DNA of 64,000 nucleotides from Pseudocitrobacter sp913778145 (GCA_035726825.1 JALNTX010000006.1:124001-188000); one strand, 5' to 3'. Counted from the first letter of the stretch, positions 24,505-34,369 are shown. The notes: a model not told the origin generated them from the letters alone. A program made the numbers and translations.

Positions 24505-27500
24505 ATGGACGTCAGCCGCAGGAAATTTTTTAAAATCTGCGCGGGCGGTATGGCGGGTACAACGGCAGCGGCGCTGGGCTTTATGCCTAAACTGGCGCTG
24601 GCTCAGGCACGTAATTTCAAACTGCTGAAAGCCAAAGAAGTCCGTAATACCTGCACTTACTGCTCTGTGGGTTGTGGGCTATTAATGTATAGCCTGGGCG
24701 ATGGGGCGAAAAATACCCGCGAAGCCATTTATCATATTGAAGGCGACCCGGATCATCCGGTCAGCCGCGGGGCGTTATGCCCGAAAGGTGCGGGCCTGCT
24801 GGATTACATCCACAGTGAGAACCGCCTGCGTTACCCGGAATACCGTGCGCCAGGCTCCAACAAATGGCAGCGCATCAGCTGGAATGAAGCGTTTGAACGC
24901 ATCGCGAAGCTGATGAAAGCGGACCGCGACGCCAACTTTATCGAGAAAAACGATCAGGGCGTGGCTGTAAACCGTTGGCTGTCGACCGGGATGCTCTGCG
25001 CATCGGCGGCAAGTAATGAAACCGGCATGCTGACGCAAAAATTTGTGCGCTCTCTCGGCATGCTGGCGGTAGACAACCAGGCGCGCGTCTGACACGGACC
25101 AACGGTAGCAAGTCTTGCTCCAACATTTGGTCGCGGTGCGATGACCAACCACTGGGTTGATATCAAAAACGCCAACGTTGTAATGGTAATGGGCGGCAAC
25201 GCCGCTGAAGCGCATCCGGTGGGTTTCCGCTGGGCGATGGAAGCCAAAAACAATAACGATGCGACGCTTATCGTCGTCGATCCACGCTTTACGCGTACCG
25301 CCTCGGTGGCGGATATCTACGCGCCAATTCGCTCCGGTACGGACATTACGTTCCTGTCTGGCGTACTGCTGTATCTGATCGAAAATAACAAAATTAACGC
25401 CGAATACGTTAAGAGCTACACCAACGCCAGCCTGCTGGTGCGGGATGATTTTAGCTTCGAAGACGGGTTGTTCAGCGGCTACGACGAAAGCAAACGTCAG
25501 TACGATAAAACGTCCTGGAACTATCAGTTCGATGAAAACGGCTATGCCAAACGCGACGATACGCTGACGCATCCTCGCTGTGTTTGGAATCTGCTGAAGC
25601 ATCACGTTTCTCGCTATACGCCGGACGTGGTGGAAAACATCTGCGGTACGCCGAAAGCGGACTTCCTGAAGGTCTGTGAAGTGCTGGCATCAACCAGCGC
25701 GGCTGACCGGACGACCACGTTCCTGTACGCGCTGGGCTGGACGCAGCACACCGTCGGTGCGCAGAACATTCGTACCATGGCGATGATTCAGTTACTGCTC
25801 GGCAACATGGGGATGGCTGGCGGCGGCGTGAACGCCCTGCGCGGTCACTCCAACATTCAGGGCTTAACGGACCTTGGGCTGCTTTCTACCAGCCTGCCGG
25901 GTTATCTGACGCTGCCGTCGGATAAACAGACTGACCTGCAAACGTATCTGACGGCCAACACGCCGAAAGCCACGCGCGCAGATCAGGTGAACTACTGGGG
26001 TAACTATCCGAAGTTCTACGTCAGCCTGATGAAAGCGTTCTACGGCGATGCGGCGCAGAAAGAAAACGGCTGGGGCTTTGACTGGTTGCCGAAGTGGGAC
26101 CAGGCCTATGACGTAATTAAGTATTTCAACATGATGGACCACGGCAAAGTGAATGGCTATATCTGCCAGGGCTTTAACCCGGTCGCCAGCTTCCCGGACA
26201 AAAACAAAACCGTCCGCGCGCTGAGCAAGTTGAAATACATGGTGGTTATCGATCCGTTAGTCACCGAAACCTCGACGTTCTGGCAGAACCACGGTGAATC
26301 GAACGATGTTGATCCGTCAACGATTCAGACTGAAGTCTTCCGTCTGCCGTCAACCTGCTTTGCGGAAGAGGATGGCTCTATTGCCAACTCTGGCCGCTGG
26401 CTACAATGGCACTGGAAAGGTGCAGAGCCACCGGGAGAAGCGCTGAACGACGGCGAAATTCTGGCCGGTATTTATCACCGCCTGCGTGAGATGTACAGCA
26501 CCGAAGGCGGGAAAGGCGCTGAACCGCTGCTGAAAATGAGCTGGAACTACAAGCAGCCGGATCGCCCGGAATCGGAAGAAGTAGCCAAAGAGAACAACGG
26601 CTATGCGCTGGAAGATCTCTATGACGCCAACGGTCAACTGGTGGCGAAAAAGGGACAGTTGCTTAACAGCTTTGCGCTGCTGCGTGACGACGGTACGACG
26701 GCCTCCTCCTGCTGGATTTACACCGGTAGCTGGACGGAGCAGGGTAACCAGATGGCGAATCGCGACAACGCCGATCCGTCAGGCCTGGGTAACACTCTCG
26801 GCTGGGCATGGGCGTGGCCGCTGAACCGCCGTGTGCTGTATAACCGTGCCTCTGCCGATCCGCAGGGTAAACCGTGGGATCCGAAACGGATGCTGATTAA
26901 ATGGAACGGCGCGAAATGGGTCGGGAATGATATTCCGGACTTCAACACCGCCGCACCAGGTAGCGATACCGGGCCGTTTATCATGCAGCCGGAAGGGCTG
27001 GGCCGTCTGTTTGCCATCGATAAGCTGGCTGAAGGTCCGTTCCCGGAACACTACGAGCCAATGGAAACGCCGCTGGGCACCAACCCGCTGCACCCGAACG
27101 TCATTTCGAGCCCGGTGGTTCGACTGTACGAAGATGATGCGCTGCGGATGGGTAAAAAAGATCGGTTCCCGTATGTGGGGACGACCTATCGCCTGACCGA
27201 GCATTTCCATACCTGGACCAAGCATGCGCGTCTGAACGCTATTGCGCAGCCGGAACAGTTCGTCGAAATCAGCGAAAACCTGGCCAAAGCCAAAGGGATT
27301 GCCAACGGCGATCGTGTGACCGTCAGCAGCAAACGTGGCTTTATCCGCGCCGTGGCGGTGGTGACGCGTCGTCTGCAGACTCTGAACGTTCATGGGCAAC
27401 AGGTGGAAACGGTAGGCATCCCGCTGCACTGGGGTTATGAAGGTGTGGCCCGTAAAGGCTATATCGCTAACACCCTGACGCCTAACGTCGGCGATTCGAA

Positions 27501-27552
27501 CTCGCAAACGCCGGAATACAAGGCGTTTCTGGTGAACATCGAGAAGGCTTAA
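24505..27552 (+). CDS. fdnG: Formate dehydrogenase-N alpha subunit (selenoprotein)
   Basis: 1015 residues when the in-frame TGA at 25090-25092 is read as selenocysteine (residue 196, the same position as E. coli FdnG). It must not be annotated as two genes or a pseudogene. A Tat signal (SRRKFF) starts the protein, followed by a [4Fe-4S] motif (CTYCSVGCGLLMYS ... CPKGAG) and the bis-MGD molybdenum/selenocysteine domain. It oxidises formate to CO2 on the periplasmic side. The SECIS hairpin follows the TGA directly. The operon order fdnGHI is standard. Confidence 0.97.
25090..25121 (+). promoter_or_regulatory. Selenocysteine UGA and SECIS hairpin in fdnG
   Basis: After TGA (25090-25092) the RNA folds as GG (25104-25105), bulged U (25106), AGCAA (25107-25111), loop GUC (25112-25114), UUGCU (25115-25119), CC (25120-25121). 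The bulged U and the G-U in the loop are the features known to be read by SelB in the fdhF element. This supports recoding of the UGA. Confidence 0.9.
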
Positions 27553-27562
27553 GGAGCGAACG

Positions 27563-28450
27563 ATGGATATGCAATCTCAGGATATTATCAAACGCTCTGC
27601 GACGAACCCGATTACTCCCGCGCCGCGTGCGCGGGATTATAAAGAGGAAGTGGCGAAGCTGATTGATGTCTCCTCCTGCGTGGGCTGTAAAGCCTGCCAG
27701 GTGGCGTGCTCAGAGTGGAACGATATCCGCGATGATGTGGGCCACTGTGTGGGTGTGTACGATAACCCGGCGGATTTAAGCGCCAAATCCTGGACGGTGA
27801 TGCGCTTTAGCGAGACCGAACAGAACGGCAAACTGGAGTGGCTGATTCGTAAAGATGGCTGCATGCACTGTGAAGATCCGGGCTGCCTGAAGGCGTGCCC
27901 GTCTGCCGGGGCAATCATCCAGTACGCCAACGGGATCGTCGACTTCCAGCAGGATAACTGCATTGGCTGCGGCTACTGCATCGCCGGGTGTCCGTTTAAT
28001 ATTCCGCGCCTCAATAAAGAGGATAACCGGGTATACAAATGTACACTCTGCGTGGACCGCGTCAGCGTGGGCCAGGAGCCGGCCTGTGTGAAAACCTGCC
28101 CGACCGGGGCGATTCACTTCGGCACCAAGAAAGAGATGCTGGATGTGGCGCAGGAGCGAGTCGATAAGCTGAAAGCGCGTGGCTACGCCAATGCGGGCAT
28201 TTATAACCCGCAGGGCGTGGGCGGTACGCACGTGATGTATGTTCTGCATCACGCGGATCAGCCGGAGCTGTATCATAAGCTGCCGAAAGATCCGAGCATC
28301 GACACCAGCATCAACCTGTGGAAAGGGGCGCTGAAGCCGCTCTCCGCCGCCGGGTTCATCGCCACCTTCGCCGGGCTGATTTATCACTACATCGGTATTG
28401 GCCCGAACAAAGAAGTGGATGACGACGAAGAGGATGACAGCCATGAGTAA
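27563..28450 (+). CDS. fdnH: Formate dehydrogenase-N beta subunit (four [4Fe-4S] protein)
   Basis: 295 residues with cysteine clusters CVGCKACQVAC, CMHCEDPGCLKAC, CIGCGYCIAGC and CTLCVDRVSVGQEPACVKTC (given in part by their key Cys), then a single C-terminal membrane helix around residues 255-278 (SAAGFIATFAGLIYHY) that anchors the subunit on the periplasmic side. It carries electrons from FdnG to the FdnI cytochrome. It starts 10 bases after fdnG and its end overlaps fdnI by 8 bases. Confidence 0.95.
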   Translation: MDMQSQDIIKRSATNPITPAPRARDYKEEVAKLIDVSSCVGCKACQVACSEWNDIRDDVGHCVGVYDNPADLSAKSWTVMRFSETEQNGKLEWLIRKDGCMHCEDPGCLKACPSAGAIIQYANGIVDFQQDNCIGCGYCIAGCPFNIPRLNKEDNRVYKCTLCVDRVSVGQEPACVKTCPTGAIHFGTKKEMLDVAQERVDKLKARGYANAGIYNPQGVGGTHVMYVLHHADQPELYHKLPKDPSIDTSINLWKGALKPLSAAGFIATFAGLIYHYIGIGPNKEVDDDEEDDSHE

Positions 28451-29096
28451 GTCGAAAATGATTGTGCGCACCAAATTTATTGACCGCGCCTGTCACTGGA
28501 CGGTGGTGATTGCCTTCTTCCTGGTGTCGCTGTCGGGGATATCGTTCTTTTTCCCGACGCTGCAATGGCTTACCGAAACCTTCGGTACACCGCAAATGGG
28601 GCGTATTCTGCACCCGTTCTTCGGCGTGCTGATTTTCGTGCTGCTGATGCTGATGTTCTTCCGCTTTGTGCATCACAACATTCCGGACAAAGAAGATATT
28701 CCTTGGGTTAAAGGAATTGTCGAAGTTCTGAAAGGTAACGAGCACAAAGTGGCGCGCGTCGGCAAATATAACGCCGGGCAGAAAATGATGTTCTGGACCA
28801 TTATGAGCATGATCTTCGTGCTGCTGGTCACCGGGATAGTCATTTGGCGTCCGTACTTTGCGCACTATTTCCCGATTCAGGTAGTGCGCTACAGCCTGCT
28901 GCTGCACGCGACGTCAGCCATTATTTTGATTCACGCCATCCTTATCCATATGTATATGGCTTTCTGGGTGAAAGGATCGATTAAGGGCATGATTGAAGGC
29001 AAGGTGAGCCGCCGCTGGGCGAAGAAGCACCACCCGCGCTGGTATCGTGATGTCGAGCGTATGGAAGCGAAAAAAGAGACAAACGAAGGGCTGTAA
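28443..29096 (+). CDS. fdnI: Formate dehydrogenase-N gamma subunit (cytochrome b556)
   Basis: 217 residues, identical in length to E. coli FdnI, with four membrane helices and the heme-ligand histidines (FIDRACHWTVV, RILHPFFGVL, LLHATSAIILIHAILIHMYM). It hands electrons to menaquinone, completing the formate-to-quinone half loop that feeds nitrate reductase. The start at 28443 (MSKSKMIV) is by family match and lies inside the end of fdnH. Confidence 0.94.
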   Translation: MSKSKMIVRTKFIDRACHWTVVIAFFLVSLSGISFFFPTLQWLTETFGTPQMGRILHPFFGVLIFVLLMLMFFRFVHHNIPDKEDIPWVKGIVEVLKGNEHKVARVGKYNAGQKMMFWTIMSMIFVLLVTGIVIWRPYFAHYFPIQVVRYSLLLHATSAIILIHAILIHMYMAFWVKGSIKGMIEGKVSRRWAKKHHPRWYRDVERMEAKKETNEGL

Positions 29097-29116
29097 GGGC
29101 CTGACCTGATAACGCT

Positions 29117-29146
29117 CCCCCGTGCTGCAAGGTGCGGGGGATTTTT
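29117..29146 (+). terminator. Terminator of the fdnGHI operon
   Basis: CCCCCG (29117-29122) pairs with CGGGGG (29135-29140), followed by ATTTTT. It lies 20 bases after fdnI, between that operon and the convergent ccdB-like gene. Confidence 0.85.
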
Positions 29147-29150
29147 GCAT

Positions 29151-29474
29151 TCAGGTGTTGGTGATAAGCGAGTCGATGGCGTGGATAACATCGTTACGGG
29201 CGGTTCGCAGGTTGCAGATGTAGTCCGCAGGGGCGATTGATTTTGTTTTAATACTGGTCAGCATGGGTGCACATAGCATCAGCGTTTCAAATTCAAGATT
29301 GACTCTGGGCACAATTGATTGCTGCCATTTCGGTAATAAATAATTTTTAGCCAGCGGCATAATGACGCGAGTCGTCAGGTCTTCGTAATAATCATTTTGC
29401 ACAACCATATAATAGGGCCATATCCCATGGGTTAATGGCGAAGGGTTTCTGTAAATATCAAATTGTTCAGCCAT
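29151..29474 (-). CDS. ccdB: CcdB-family toxin
   Basis: 107 residues with the CcdB fold signature: FDIYRNPSP at the start, a YYMVVQNDYYEDLTTRVIMP core like the plasmid F protein, IVPRVNLEFETLMLCAPMLTS, and a C-terminal helix ending NDVIHAIDSLITNT. Plasmid F CcdB poisons DNA gyrase through its last three residues (Trp-Gly-Ile). Here the ending is Thr-Asn-Thr, so gyrase action is not assured. Its ATG overlaps the antitoxin stop (TAATG), the usual coupling. This is a chromosomal copy next to fdnGHI. Confidence 0.8.
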   Translation of the reverse strand: MAEQFDIYRNPSPLTHGIWPYYMVVQNDYYEDLTTRVIMPLAKNYLLPKWQQSIVPRVNLEFETLMLCAPMLTSIKTKSIAPADYICNLRTARNDVIHAIDSLITNT

Positions 29475-29653
29475 TAGATAACCTTAAAAAAATCATCATC
29501 AGTTAATGTGCCATACTTTTCGATAAGATCATTCATAGCTTTCATGAATTCCTTATCCTGCTGTCGTTGGCGTGCGGTCATGCTACGAACGGGCTGGTTG
29601 CCAGGTGGCGTACAGTGAGAATGTTCATTTCTCTTCGCTACGGATGTTTTCAT
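29474..29653 (-). CDS. ccdA: CcdA-like antitoxin, short form
   Basis: 59 residues from the ATG at 29653, which follows AAGGAGATTGGC. The C-terminal half (KEFMKAMNDLIEKYGTLTDDDFFKVI, key residues FM..NDLIEKYG) resembles the toxin-binding tail of CcdA. The N-terminal part (MKTSVAKRNEHSHCTPPGNQ) does not look like the ribbon-helix-helix DNA-binding domain of plasmid CcdA (72 residues), so autorepression may be absent or done differently. The frame is open 33 codons further upstream without a good ribosome site. Confidence 0.7.
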   Translation of the reverse strand: MKTSVAKRNEHSHCTPPGNQPVRSMTARQRQQDKEFMKAMNDLIEKYGTLTDDDFFKVI

Positions 29654-29898
29654 GCCAATCTCCTTTTCGTTAATGCGCTGATTATCGTTCCCGCCATTTA
29701 AAAGGCAAGTACCTTTCACCGTGCGTTTATTAATTTGCGTATCTGCTTCCACAATATCGCAACGCGTTACATTTTCAGCGGTATATTAATTCAAAAACTG
29801 AATATATGGACAATCGCGCCAGCGGGGATTTTGCGCTGGTCTGCGTCGGATGAATGTTCAATAATGTCTACCGCAAATAATTAACACGTGGTTGTGGT

Positions 29899-31074
29899 AT
29901 GAAAAAGACGGTTTTTTCGTTAGCGCTTGGTACTTTTGGCCTCGGGATGGCAGAGTTTGGCATTATGGGCGTGCTGACGGATCTGGCGCGGGATACGCAA
30001 ATCTCCATTCCTTCCGCTGGTCACATGATCTCGTTCTATGCCTTTGGCGTGGTGATTGGCGCGCCGATTATCGCGCTGTTCTCCAGTCGCTTTTCCCTCA
30101 AACATATTCTGCTGTTCCTGGCGGCGCTGTGTGTGCTAGGCAATGCGATTTTTACCTTTTCGTCTTCCTATATCATGCTGGCCATCGGCAGGCTGGTCTC
30201 CGGTTTCCCGCACGGTGCCTTTTTTGGCGTTGGGGCGATCATTTTGTCGAAAATCGCGCCGCCGGGTAAGGTCACCATGGCGGTAGCCGGGATGGTCTCC
30301 GGGATGACGGTGGCGAATTTACTCGGTATTCCGATCGGCACCTGGCTTGGCCATACCTTTAGCTGGCGCTATACGTTTCTGCTGATTGCCGCGTTTGACG
30401 TTATCGTCATCGCTTCAATTATCTTTTGGGTGCCTGACCTGTTCGACAGATCCGATGCGCGCCTGAGCGAGCAGTTCCGTTTCCTGAAAGCCCCTGAACC
30501 CTGGTTAATCTTTCTGGCTACCCTGTTTGGCAACGCAGGTGTCTTTGCCTGGTTTAGTTATATCAAACCGTACATGCTGTATGTTACCGGCTTCACGGAA
30601 ACCTTTATGACCTTCATCATGATGTTCGTCGGTCTGGGGATGGTGCTGGGCAACATTGTTAGCGGAAAACTTTCCGCGCGTTTTAGTCCATTACGTATTG
30701 CCGCCACTACAGATGGCATAATTGTGCTTTCGTCAGTGATGCTGTTTCTGTTTGCTGATGTGAAAGGCGCGGCGCTGGGGCTGGCATTTATTTGCTGTGC
30801 GGGGTTGTTTGCGCTTTCTGCGCCGTTACAGATCCTGCTGCTGCAAAACGCGAAGGGCGGGGAGATGCTTGGCGCTGCAGGTGGGCAAATGGCCTTTAAT
30901 CTCGGTAGCGCAGTGGGGGCGTATTGCGGTGGCATGATGCTGACGCTGGGCTTTGCCTACAACTATGTAGCCTTACCGGCTGCGTTGCTGTCATTCTCGG
31001 CGATGTCAGCACTGCTGGCGTACGGCTATGTGAAGAATCGCCGTCATCAAAGAGTTATTGCTCCCTCCGCATAG
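29899..31074 (+). CDS. araJ: MFS transporter AraJ
   Basis: 391 residues with twelve membrane helices, beginning MKKTVFSLALGTFGLGMAEF and retaining GRLVSGFPHGAFFGVGAI and LQILLLQNAKGGEMLGAAGG nearly as in E. coli AraJ, an arabinose-induced exporter-like protein of uncertain substrate. E. coli araJ lies elsewhere in the genome, so its place between ccdA and adhP is a rearrangement or gain. No AraC half-sites were identified upstream. Its stop codon lies in the loop of a strong hairpin shared with adhP. Confidence 0.85.
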   Translation: MKKTVFSLALGTFGLGMAEFGIMGVLTDLARDTQISIPSAGHMISFYAFGVVIGAPIIALFSSRFSLKHILLFLAALCVLGNAIFTFSSSYIMLAIGRLVSGFPHGAFFGVGAIILSKIAPPGKVTMAVAGMVSGMTVANLLGIPIGTWLGHTFSWRYTFLLIAAFDVIVIASIIFWVPDLFDRSDARLSEQFRFLKAPEPWLIFLATLFGNAGVFAWFSYIKPYMLYVTGFTETFMTFIMMFVGLGMVLGNIVSGKLSARFSPLRIAATTDGIIVLSSVMLFLFADVKGAALGLAFICCAGLFALSAPLQILLLQNAKGGEMLGAAGGQMAFNLGSAVGAYCGGMMLTLGFAYNYVALPAALLSFSAMSALLAYGYVKNRRHQRVIAPSA

Positions 31075-31081
31075 AGGGAGC
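31060..31081. terminator. Bidirectional hairpin spanning the araJ stop codon
   Basis: GCTCCCTC (31060-31067) pairs perfectly with GAGGGAGC (31074-31081) around a 6-base loop. The TAG stop of araJ straddles the loop and 3' arm. It lies between convergent araJ and adhP (stop at 31089) and probably ends or stabilises both mRNAs. Confidence 0.65.
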
Positions 31082-31088
31082 GTTCAGC

Positions 31089-32099
31089 TTACTTACGGAA
31101 ATCAATCACCATACGGCCACGGATCTGGCCTTGTTCCATCTCTTTAAAGATAGCGTTGATATCTTCCAGTGGGCGAGAGGCGACTTTAGGAACAACTTTC
31201 CCTTCAGCTGCAAACTGGAAGGCTTCGGCCAGATCCTGACGCGTACCGACCAGTGAACCGACAACCTGAATACCGTCCAGCACCAGACGCGGGATATCCA
31301 GGCTCATCGCTTCCGGCGGCAGGCCTACGGCCACCACGCGGCCACCGGCACGAACGGCGTCAACCGCAGAGTTGAATGCCGCTTTGGCAACTGCGGTAAC
31401 GACAGCAGCATGCGCGCCACCGGTTTTTTCCTGCACCAGTTTTGCGGCATCCGGGCTACGGGAGTTGATGATCAAATCTGCGCCCATGCTTTCAGCCAGT
31501 TTCAGCTGCTCATCATTGACGTCGAGCGCGATAACTTTGGCGTTAAAGACGTTTTTGGCGTATTGCAGCGCCAGGTTACCCAGCCCGCCGAGGCCGTAGA
31601 TGGCGATCCACTGGCCCGGTTTGATACCGGAGATTTTAACGGCTTTATAGGTGGTTACGCCCGCGCAGGTGATACTGCTGGCCGCGGCGGATTCCAGGCC
31701 GTCAGGTACTTTAACGGAGTAATCGGCGGTCACGATGCACTCTTCCGCCATACCGCCATCAGCGGTGTAACCGGCGTTAATCACTTCGCGGCACAGGGTT
31801 TCGTTACCGCTGTTACAGTATTCACAGTGTCCACATCCCTGGAAGAACCACGCAACGCTTGCGCGATCGCCAGGTTTCAGCGAGGTCACACCCGGGCCGA
31901 CTTCTTTCACAATCCCGATACCTTCGTGGCCCAGAATCACACCGGTTTTGTCGCCAAAATCGCCATTTTTAACATGGAGATCGGTGTGGCAAACGCCGCA
32001 GCATTCCATCTTCAGAAGCGCTTCACCATGTTTCAGCGGGCGCAGGGTACGTTCGGTGACATCAACCTGATGATCTTTTGTGACGACAGCAGCCTTCAT
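31089..32099 (-). CDS. adhP: Alcohol dehydrogenase, propanol-preferring (AdhP)
   Basis: 336 residues of the zinc medium-chain family, matching E. coli AdhP (336). Catalytic zinc ligands are in CGVCHTDLH and GHEGIG; the structural zinc has four cysteines in CGHCEYCNSGNETLC; the NAD motif is GLGGLGNLALQYAK. It oxidises ethanol, propanol and other short alcohols. An AGGAGAAAG ribosome site precedes ATG. As in E. coli it is followed on the map by maeA. Confidence 0.94.
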   Translation of the reverse strand: MKAAVVTKDHQVDVTERTLRPLKHGEALLKMECCGVCHTDLHVKNGDFGDKTGVILGHEGIGIVKEVGPGVTSLKPGDRASVAWFFQGCGHCEYCNSGNETLCREVINAGYTADGGMAEECIVTADYSVKVPDGLESAAASSITCAGVTTYKAVKISGIKPGQWIAIYGLGGLGNLALQYAKNVFNAKVIALDVNDEQLKLAESMGADLIINSRSPDAAKLVQEKTGGAHAAVVTAVAKAAFNSAVDAVRAGGRVVAVGLPPEAMSLDIPRLVLDGIQVVGSLVGTRQDLAEAFQFAAEGKVVPKVASRPLEDINAIFKEMEQGQIRGRMVIDFRK

Positions 32100-32469
32100 G
32101 TCTTTCTCCTTTTATGATGAATTTCTGCAGAGCAATCATGTGATTACTCCATTAGGATTAATGTTTTTCTGCTTCAGATGCAATAGCTCAGACACGTAAT
32201 GTAATAATTCTTATTAAGAATTACCTATCCATATCAAAATATTCCTTTAATACGCTTAATGAGTATTTGACCCCAGGAGAGTTGACTGGCAGGAGGCCAG
32301 CCAGGTGCGTGCTTACAGTGTAGATTGTATTCCTGTAATTTCCTGACAGTAGGGGTGTGACAAGCCGTAATCAGGCTGGTGGGGGAAATACCATTAGTTA
32401 CAACATACTTTCTATTTATTGCAATAACACGTCATCACATTCAGCACACGTAAAAAGTCTGGCAGGAAA
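32100..32469. other. adhP upstream intergenic region
   Basis: About 370 bases with no gene that I can support. It is A+T-rich near adhP. An 8-base inverted repeat TAATTCTT (32205-32212) / AAGAATTA (32216-32223) with a 3-base spacer could be an operator or a weak terminator, and CTGGC/GCCAG near 32286-32300 can form a small stem. A small RNA cannot be excluded, but no promoter-terminator pair stands out. Confidence 0.3.
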
Positions 32470-32487
32470 GGTGGGCCGAAGCCCACC
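32470..32487 (-). terminator. maeA terminator
   Basis: On the minus strand GGTGGGC-TTCG-GCCCACC (32487-32470) is a perfect 7-bp stem closed by a stable UUCG tetraloop, followed by TTTCC. It lies just after the maeA stop at 32495. Confidence 0.8.
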
Positions 32488-32494
32488 TGGAGAA

Positions 32495-34189
32495 TTAAAT
32501 AGATGTACGGCGATAGCTGCGATATTCCGGCAGCCAGAAGTTTTCGTTAATGGCCTGCTGGAGCGCGTCGGCAGACGTTTTCACCGCCACGCCCTGCTGC
32601 TGAGCCATTTTACCGACTGCAAAAGCGATGTCCCGTGACACCTGGTGAATGTCTTTCAACTCCGGCAGGACCAGCCCTTCACCGGTGTTGGCCAGTGGGG
32701 AGTGTTTTGCCAACGTTTCACTGGCGGACATCAGCATTTCATCAGTGATTCGCGTCGCGCCGGAGGCGATAACGCCAAGCCCAATCCCAGGGAAAATGTA
32801 GGAGTTGTTGCACTGTGCAATCGGGTAGACCTTATCTTTCCATACCACTGGGCTGAAGGGGCTGCCGGTGGCGACCAGCGCATTGCCTTCGGTCCAGGCG
32901 ATGATATCCTGCGGCGTCGCTTCCACGCGTGAGGTCGGGTTCGAAAGCGGCATAACTATCGGGCGCGGGCAGTGTTTGTGCATTTCACGGATAATTTCTT
33001 CTGTAAACAGCCCCGTTTGCCCCGAAACACCAATCAAAATATCCGGTTTCACATTCCGCACAACATCCAGCAGTGACAGAACTTCGTTGTCGGTATCCCA
33101 GTTTTTGAGGCTGGCGTGCTTCTGCACCAGCTTAGTCTGGAAGGCGAGCAGGTTTGGCATCTGGTCGGTCAGTAAGCCAAAACGATCAACCATAAACACG
33201 CGCGCGCGCGCCTGTTCTTCGCTTAATCCTTCACGTTGAAGCTGAGCGATGATTTGTTCCGCGATGCCGCAGCCGGCGGAACCTGCGCCCAGGAAGACGA
33301 TTTTCTGATCGCTAAGCTGGCTACCCGCTGCACGGCTGGCGGCAATCAGCGTACCGACGGTGACCGCCGCGGTGCCCTGAATATCATCGTTAAAGGAACA
33401 AATTTCATCGCGATAGCGGTTGAGCAGCGGCATGGCGTTTTTCTGCGCGAAATCTTCAAATTGAAGCAACACGTTTGGCCAACGCTGTTTCACGGCCTGA
33501 ATGAAATCATCGACAAACTGATAGTAGTCGTCGTCGGTAATGCGCGGATTACGCCAGCCCATGTACAGCGGGTCGTTCAGCAATTGTTGATTGTTGGTAC
33601 CAACATCAAGCACTACCGGCAGGGTATATGCCGGGCTTATGCCGCCACAGGCGGTATACAGCGACAGTTTACCAATCGGAATGCCCATCCCACCGATACC
33701 CTGGTCGCCGAGGCCGAGAATTCGCTCGCCGTCGGTAACAACAATCACTTTGATATTGTGGTTAGGGACGTTTTGCAGAATGTCATCCATGTTGTGACGG
33801 TTCTGATAAGAGATAAACACGCCGCGCGATCGACGATAAATCTCGGAGAAACGCTCGCAGGCCGCGCCGACGGTAGGGGTATAGATGACCGGCATCATCT
33901 CATCAAGATGATTTTCCACCAGACGATAGAAGAGCGTTTCATTGGTATCCTGAATATTGCGCAGGTAGATATGTTTATCGATCTCCGTTTTAAATCCCTG
34001 ATACTGGATCCAGGCACGTTCTGCCTGTTCTTCAATCGTTTCGACCACTTCCGGCAGCAGTCCGAGCAGGTTGAAATTGCTGCGTTCTTCCTTGCTGAAA
34101 GCACTGCCTTTATTGAGCAGCGGGAACTCCAGCAGTACCGGGCCAGCGTACGGGATATACAAAGAACGGTTATTTTTACCTTGTGACAT
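32495..34189 (-). CDS. maeA: NAD-dependent malic enzyme MaeA
   Basis: 564 residues, as in E. coli (565). The N-terminal malic domain has YTPTVGAACERFSEI and the catalytic-lysine region; the NAD-binding domain has the signature CSFNDDIQGTAAVTVGTL and FLGAGSAGCGIAEQI. It oxidatively decarboxylates malate to pyruvate and CO2, making NADH, in the cytosol. A weak GGAG lies near the ATG. It ends in a clear terminator. The sra and bdm genes that I recall after maeA in E. coli are not seen here. Confidence 0.95.
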   Translation of the reverse strand: MSQGKNNRSLYIPYAGPVLLEFPLLNKGSAFSKEERSNFNLLGLLPEVVETIEEQAERAWIQYQGFKTEIDKHIYLRNIQDTNETLFYRLVENHLDEMMPVIYTPTVGAACERFSEIYRRSRGVFISYQNRHNMDDILQNVPNHNIKVIVVTDGERILGLGDQGIGGMGIPIGKLSLYTACGGISPAYTLPVVLDVGTNNQQLLNDPLYMGWRNPRITDDDYYQFVDDFIQAVKQRWPNVLLQFEDFAQKNAMPLLNRYRDEICSFNDDIQGTAAVTVGTLIAASRAAGSQLSDQKIVFLGAGSAGCGIAEQIIAQLQREGLSEEQARARVFMVDRFGLLTDQMPNLLAFQTKLVQKHASLKNWDTDNEVLSLLDVVRNVKPDILIGVSGQTGLFTEEIIREMHKHCPRPIVMPLSNPTSRVEATPQDIIAWTEGNALVATGSPFSPVVWKDKVYPIAQCNNSYIFPGIGLGVIASGATRITDEMLMSASETLAKHSPLANTGEGLVLPELKDIHQVSRDIAFAVGKMAQQQGVAVKTSADALQQAINENFWLPEYRSYRRTSI

Positions 34190-34369
34190 CGTATTACTCC
34201 ATCGTCATCACGCCAGCCCATGGAATGTCTGGCACAAACTGCAGTGCCGGGGATTATAAAGCAACTGTTAAGTTTCGTGGGGTGAATTTGCCAGTAAGTT
34301 GATGCCAGGTTGACGCTTAGTGCGATGCTTTTCGCGTTCTGCTGAGATTCTACTAAGCTGAAACGTGTC

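Noticed and set aside
24505..25092. fdnG as a truncated 195-codon gene followed by a separate 803-codon gene
   Set aside because: The stop is a selenocysteine UGA at the known position with a SECIS hairpin; both parts belong to one protein.
29654..29752. Longer antitoxin of 92 residues
   Set aside because: No ribosome site precedes the upstream ATG at 29752, whereas AAGGAGATTGGC directly precedes the ATG at 29653.
32100..32494. Small RNA gene between adhP and maeA
   Set aside because: Only isolated inverted repeats are visible; no promoter and terminator pair with fitting spacing was found.
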